A DNA stretch of 6,245 nt, taken from Christensenellaceae bacterium (GTDB taxonomy: Bacteria > Bacillota > Clostridia > Christensenellales > Borkfalkiaceae). A program made the translations under genes and the position numbers. This document shows positions 1 through 4,200 of this stretch, in pieces (positions within the stretch are counted from its first letter, which is position 1; the number at the start of each line of letters is the position of its first letter). Where the stretch lies: NCBI GenBank assembly GCA_948482865.1, contig CAOMHR010000099.1, positions 1 through 6,245 on the forward strand. Direction: 5' to 3'. Below the pieces are notes generated by a model. That model did not search any database, was not told the origin of the DNA, and saw nothing but the letters and a program-made list of their open reading frames with translations.

Positions 1-50
1 CGAAAGTACTTGTCGGGACACCGACCGGGAGGATAGGTAATTGCCGGATT
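1..50 (+). rRNA. rrf: 5S ribosomal RNA, 3' part (truncated by window edge)
   Basis: The first 50 or so bases look like the last two fifths of a bacterial 5S rRNA. A short helix, GTCGG (12-16) with CCGAC (21-25) closed by a four-base loop, corresponds to helix IV. It is followed by the conserved GGGAG-GATAGGT stretch (27-38) and a terminal TTGCCGG that would pair with the missing 5' end. A strong intrinsic terminator starts about nine bases later, as expected at the end of an rRNA operon. The 5' part lies outside the window, and the exact 3' end (48-52) cannot be fixed by eye. Confidence 0.8.
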
Positions 51-58
51 TCATTTAT

Positions 59-91
59 AAAAGACGTAACCCAAAGGGGTTGCGTCTTTTA
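59..91 (+). terminator. Intrinsic terminator of the rRNA operon
   Basis: Bases 59-72 pair with 77-90 to form a 14-bp stem with one G-T wobble and an AAAG loop. The descending arm ends in TTTT and is followed by ATTGTAT. It sits directly behind the 5S rRNA and probably ends the rRNA transcript. The ascending arm begins with AAAA, so the hairpin could also work on the opposite strand. Confidence 0.88.
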
Positions 92-582
92 TTGTATAAA
101 GAAAACCCCGCGATAGTCTGCTGCGCTGCGTGATTGGAAAAATGTTAGATAAGATATAAATAGTAGAATGCGAATTAAGGCGTGTCATTTCGAGTCGCGG
201 AGCGCGAGATAATCAACCTGTGGTCTGCTTGGGGTAGATTTAAACGAAATCACAGTAAAAAAATGTCCGTATTTAAAAAGATAGAAATTTTGTGGGAAAG
301 AAGTATACGCAAAAAAATTCTTCGGCTATACACAGCACGACAATAAAGATGATTTAAACAGCAAGGTCCGGCTGTGTTCCGCTCAGAATGACAGTAAAAG
401 GCAGAAAGACAAAAGCGGTAGAAGAAGGGATTCTTCGGCAGGTTCAGAATGATAGCTCGTGTTCAGAATGACACAAGAAGGCAGAGCCTAATTGATGGGT
501 AGCAAGTAAGAAATGCGTGACCAACAGGTCAATAAAAAAATACATTTGTGTTCAATAGCAGAAAATAGTATGCCCGAAAATG
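92..582. other. Gene-free intergenic stretch carrying degenerate repeats
   Basis: I see no supportable gene on either strand in these roughly 490 bases. Open frames are very short and lack ribosome binding sites. The stretch contains decayed copies of a short intergenic repeat (annotated separately) and a small 5-bp hairpin at 518-531 (TGACC, AACA, GGTCA) followed by an A-run rather than a T-run. A weak promoter-like pair occurs at 134-139 (TTGGAA) and 155-160 (TATAAA), but its 15-base spacing and lack of a downstream gene make it unconvincing. Confidence 0.6.
183..485. repeat. Degenerate short intergenic repeat cluster (TCAGAATGACA family)
   Basis: Bases 382-405 and 462-485 match at 20 of 24 positions; both carry TCAGAATGACA followed by AAGGCAGA. 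A third partial copy is TTCAGAATGATA at 443-454. TGTCATTTCGAG at 183-194 is an inverted relative of CTCAGAATGACA (382-393), with only two central bases changed. TTCTTCGGC occurs at both 318-326 and 431-439, the second leading into the third copy. Similar TTCTTCGG...CTCAGAATGACA sequences are, to my recollection, common intergenic repeats in gut Firmicutes. No transposase is present, so this looks like a decayed nest of a short non-autonomous element. The outer boundaries are approximate. Confidence 0.6.
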
Positions 583-617
583 AAATACCACTCGCTATCG
601 GGTGGGTATTTATTTTT
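583..617 (+). terminator. Intrinsic terminator with no recognised gene upstream
   Basis: AAATACC (583-589) pairs with GGTATTT (605-611). The stem continues, after a bulged G at 604, with ACTC (590-593) against GGGT (600-603), and T-rich sequence TATTTTT follows. No gene ends just upstream on the + strand, so it either ends a small transcript or is a relic. CCCGA (573-577) could pair with TCGGG (598-602), an alternative fold that would break the upper part of this stem. Confidence 0.7.
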
Positions 618-663
618 GCAATAAGTACTTGGCATAATACGGTTTATTTTGTTGAATAAAAAA

Positions 664-693
664 CCCGTTCCGGATATGGGGACGGGCTTTTTT
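664..693 (+). terminator. Intrinsic terminator, probably bidirectional
   Basis: CCCGTTCC (664-671) pairs with GGGGACGGG (679-686 used), including one T-G wobble, over a seven-base loop. Six Ts follow (688-693). On the other strand the same hairpin is followed by a run of Ts, from the As at 656-663, so it could stop transcription from both sides. It insulates the downstream two-gene unit from anything upstream. Confidence 0.82.
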
Positions 694-744
694 GTGCGCT
701 TTTCAATAATTTGCAGTGATAACACACTAAAATTATAACAATGT

Positions 745-773
745 TTTTGGGCACATTATTTTTTTAATATAAT
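745..773 (+). promoter_or_regulatory. Candidate upstream promoter (perfect TATAAT)
   Basis: A perfect -10 hexamer TATAAT (768-773) lies in very AT-rich DNA downstream of the 664-693 terminator. The best -35 candidates are poor: TTTTGG (745-750, 17-base spacing) or TTGGGC (747-752, 15-base spacing). It would give a long leader of about 110 bases before the first gene, so I rank it below the 803-830 promoter. Confidence 0.4.
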
Positions 774-802
774 GCGTAAAAATTTTTTAAATATGCTATT
801 GG

Positions 803-830
803 TTGTCATATTAATTGATTAAAATATAAA
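803..830 (+). promoter_or_regulatory. Candidate sigma-A-type promoter for the holin-like/RHS pair
   Basis: TTGTCA (803-808, five of six matches to TTGACA) and TATAAA (825-830, five of six matches to TATAAT) are separated by 16 bases. Transcription would start near 837, giving a leader of about 54 bases before the first ATG. The expected start falls inside a perfect palindrome (832-843). It is the best-placed promoter for both genes, and I see none between them. Confidence 0.55.
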
Positions 831-831
831 T

Positions 832-850
832 AAACATATGTTTGCGCAAA
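832..850. promoter_or_regulatory. Two touching perfect palindromes, possible operator
   Basis: AAACATATGTTT (832-843) and TTTGCGCAAA (841-850) are both perfect dyads and share three Ts. Together they cover the predicted transcription start of the 803-830 promoter. A repressor bound here would block initiation or early elongation. No regulator gene is visible in the window and I do not recognise the sequence as a known operator. Short palindromes are easy to find in AT-rich DNA, so confidence is limited. Confidence 0.35.
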
Positions 851-865
851 ATGGTTAAAAATTTG

Positions 866-872
866 AAAGGAG
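866..872 (+). promoter_or_regulatory. Shine-Dalgarno AAAGGAG, unusually far from the ATG
   Basis: A strong Shine-Dalgarno AAAGGAG ends 18 bases before ATG 891, well beyond the usual 5-10. The ATG frame cannot be extended upstream because an in-frame TGA lies at 885-887. At 11 bases the site is better spaced for a TTG at 884, which opens a six-residue frame (884-904) ending just inside the first gene. The first gene may therefore use a long-spaced site or reinitiate after this leader. Confidence 0.5.
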
Positions 873-890
873 AAAAGATTTTATTGAACA

Positions 891-1241
891 ATGGAAAATC
901 TTGAATTAATTTTATCCCTGATTGGGACAACCGTTAGTCTGCTTATAACCTGCATAATTTTTATTGTCAAATTTGTAAAAAGTTTGCGGGCAAAACGATT
1001 GGCAGAAGATGACACCGCAATTTTAGAAGCAATTCTTCCGCTTATGGAGATAGCCGAGAAGTATAAAAATTACAGCGGTGAAGAAAAAAAAGAGTACGTA
1101 TTAACTAAATTAAACCAATTTACGATTGAAAACGGTATAAATTTTAATGCCGAAGCGGTCATCGGAAAAATTGAAGAACTGATACAACTTACAAAACAAG
1201 TAAACACAAATAAAATAACAGGAGTTAAAAATGAACAATAA
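891..1241 (+). CDS. Small single-membrane-span protein, LLH-type phage holin-like
   Basis: This 116-residue protein begins with a short acidic tip (MENLE), then one hydrophobic span (about residues 5-27). A basic patch (KFVKSLRAKR) follows, which predicts that the C-terminal part faces the cytoplasm. The rest is charged and helical, with an SGEEKKEYVL motif near residue 62 and a closing helix IEELIQLTKQVN. One N-terminal span, an 'sG.eKk.yV' block and a C-terminal helix ending in V-N are what I associate with the LLH holin family (Pfam superfamily-6 phage holins); this is recalled resemblance, not a search. Family holins sit in the inner membrane and permit export of phage lysins. Here no endolysin or other phage gene is nearby; the 3' end instead overlaps a signal-less RHS gene by 11 bases. 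The start is fixed by an in-frame TGA at 885-887. Possible roles are release or membrane docking of the RHS protein, or immunity to it. Confidence 0.72.
   Translation: MENLELILSLIGTTVSLLITCIIFIVKFVKSLRAKRLAEDDTAILEAILPLMEIAEKYKNYSGEEKKEYVLTKLNQFTIENGINFNAEAVIGKIEELIQLTKQVNTNKITGVKNEQ
1221..1230 (+). promoter_or_regulatory. Shine-Dalgarno for the RHS gene, inside the upstream CDS
   Basis: GGAG (1221-1224) lies six bases before ATG 1231, an optimal spacing. It sits within the last codons of the holin-like gene, whose stop codon (1239-1241) is downstream of the RHS start. This arrangement favours translational coupling of the two genes. Confidence 0.75.
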
Positions 1242-4200
1242 AAATATAAAAGAATTTATAGCAAAACTTCAAACTATGGCTTTGGAATTGGATGAATCAA
1301 TCAGTGAAGAGACCAACACTTTGGGACTTGAAGAAGAATCTGAGCAGGCGGTTGTAGTTTCTGAAGAAACATCAAATGATACAAGTGGCGCATCAAATAG
1401 CGATACGCCCAACGGCAAATATTTTAAAATTACAATATCCAATGGAACAGATATTGGTGATTTGAGTATCGGTAAAGGAACAATTCTTGATGTGGAAGTG
1501 GATTATGCGGGCTTTTTAAATGCTAACGGTTTTGATACTTCCTATGACGGACCGTGCGTTTTTAAATTGCAAGGAATTAAAAGAAATATCTACCGCGCGA
1601 CTTATTCGGTATATTCCAAAGTGACAAATCAAAAATACGGACCGTTTGAAAATTACTACAATTCATTTTACGTGGATATCAAAAAAATATTTAAAGAAAC
1701 GGGTAGCGCCGATTTCAGGCTCCAAGTCGAGAACTGGGGCATGGCAGAACCTGAAATTATAATTCATAGTTTGTCCGGAATACAGTTTGATGGCGGACCG
1801 GTAATGTCGTTAACGGTCAGTAAAAAGCCCGATAATCTGTATTTTTCCGAAGGGAGTTATTTTGAAGCAACCGGTATTAACGTATTGGCTACCTATTTTG
1901 ACGGAACAATTCAATTAACAAATGAATACCGAATTTCACCCAACACACCGTTAACTTCAGATGATAAAAGAATTAAATTTTCCTTGGATAGGGGGGAAGC
2001 ATATTTAGCGATAACGGTAATTCCGGATAAATGGGAGAATGATTTTAAAGGATATAATTATAAAGAGCTGAAGTTATGTGATTGCGTAAACGGTAATCTC
2101 AATTTAAACACGGATTGTATGGTTACAACGTTCAGTTCTTTTAATACCGACGATTTTATATTACCGATAAACATATCACATGTACACAGAGCGGACAATG
2201 CCGCAGGATATTATGGCGTAAAGTGGAGTATGTCCCTTAATAAGCAATTGAAACTTTCGCAAAATGACGACGAACAAACAACTATATACACTTATATAGA
2301 TGAATTGGGCGACTCGTATATATTTGACGAAAAATATTATATTATTGAAAACGAAGCGAAAAAATTTATAAGCAAGGACAGGATTAATATAGATATAAAC
2401 GGAAAACTTACTTACGACAGTAAACCTGTATACAGGCTCCAGTCCTGCAACGGTTACACGTTAATCCCCGAAATTAATGATTTTATCGATTCCGAAGTTA
2501 TCGAGCAGAGACATCAGGAGCAGATAGAACTTGAAGAATACGTTAAGTCGGTTGAATCTTCGTTAAAAAATTATGCGGTAGTTTCTGCGGACACCGGCAG
2601 GATTAAAAGGAAGATAGATATATCCGACAGACAAAATTTCCAATCTTCGTTGTCGGGCGTAAGCGAAACTTCCGATTTGATTGTTTTGACTGAAAACGAA
2701 GCGCTGCAAATGCAGTCTACATATGTAAGTATCGATCAGTTAAACAAGCAGAAAAATCAGATCGATTTGCAGTTAGACCAGATTACTCTTCAGAAAAGGC
2801 AGATAGAGTTACAGAAAAAACAAGTTGACCGGCAAATTACCGATTTGGATAATAATATAAAATTAAGCAAGCTGGTTAAACCTGATGACTACAATAAGCA
2901 AATTAATTTTGATATAGATTTGTCGCCCGAATCTGAAGCCAAAATAAGTAAAATCAATTACCAGATGTCTTATGCAAGCGCGAAAGGCAATAAGGACTTG
3001 CTTGTAAGTAGCGACGACAGCGTTGATACGCAGGTTAAACTGACGGAAGTGCAAAAAACTTTGTTGGACAGACAAGAAAGTGAGATTAGCGCACAGAGAA
3101 ATTTGCTTGAAACCCAGATATCGATATATGATAAGCAAATAAACAATATGATTACGCAGGCGAGAAGCAATTTCACCGCTATTAAAGACGTATTTAATAA
3201 ATATGTTTCAAAAAAAGCCGAACTCGAACTGATGTTGAATCAGACGCCCGTAAACTTTATCAGGGATAACAGCGGCATCATAAGCGGCTTTAACGCTAAA
3301 GGCAATTTTGTTTTAATGTTTGACGCCTACAACAATTATGTTAATATCGAATACGATATTGAAAACCGTATAAAAAGCATATATGACAGTAACGGCAAAA
3401 CTATGGACTTTGCCTATGACGCAAATTTATTGAAAAGTATAACTGACAGCTGCGGCAGAACTGTAAAATACGCTTACGGTAACGGCAATTTAACCACGGT
3501 CACTTTTGCCGACGGAAGCGCCGTTAAATTCGATACCGACGCTTCGAATATAACTGCGGTAGAGCGTTGCGGAAATACTCGTACCGAAATTGAATATAAT
3601 CACAAAAATTGCGTTACAAACGTCAAAGTTCTTTCGGCGCCGATTACAATTTCCAAAAATACCGAAAAAGTATCTGACGGATTTACACAAACACTTTCAT
3701 CTGTTTTAGTGGAACACGGAACAACTATTACTACACTGGAATATGACGATTTAAGCAGTGAAGTATTTACTTTTCACGGCAGCAGACGGATATGCGCACA
3801 CTCCCATAAGGACAGCGCGGGCGTTGAGGCAACTACCGTTTATAATTACAGTTACAGTACGCCTGATACAAAAACTGTCAGAAAAGACACAACATACAGT
3901 TCAGGCTACAAAACGAAAACTATTGAAAAGTATAACGACATAGATTTGCTTATTTACAAAGATACAGACTGGATGCATCCGAGTAAGGCTCGGGGGAAAA
4001 ATTGGGTTCAATATGAATACGATATTAATAATAATATTATAAAAGAAGTTAATACCGTTTTTACTAAAATCGAATCGGAACTAATCAAAACAACAAGCTA
4101 TACGAACTATTTTTATGACGCGGGCGGCAGGCTTACGCTTACGGAAAGTTACGCGGACGGTGAAGAACTTATATCAGGTAAAAACTACCGTGAATACATA

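Noticed and set aside
134..160. TTGGAA/TATAAA pair considered as a promoter
   Set aside because: The spacing is 15 bases, the -35 match is weak, and no gene or clear RNA follows before the terminators.
263..346. A 27-residue open frame starting ATG TCC GTA
   Set aside because: It has no Shine-Dalgarno, and its 3' part runs into the degenerate repeat sequence. Nothing suggests it is translated.
183..485. Repeated TCAGAATGACA units considered as a CRISPR array
   Set aside because: The copies are degenerate, unevenly spaced (about 61 and 19 bases apart from start to start) and partly inverted, with no uniform repeat or spacer length.
518..531. TGACC-AACA-GGTCA hairpin considered as a terminator
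   Set aside because: The stem is only 5 bp and is followed by As. On the minus strand the T-run precedes the hairpin instead of following it, so it does not terminate in either direction.
2863..3176. Two overlapping minus-strand open frames (91 and 68 codons) opposite the coiled-coil region
   Set aside because: They are in different frames on the same strand and overlap each other. They lie opposite a well-formed heptad coding region, and their Cys/Leu-rich products look like chance translation.
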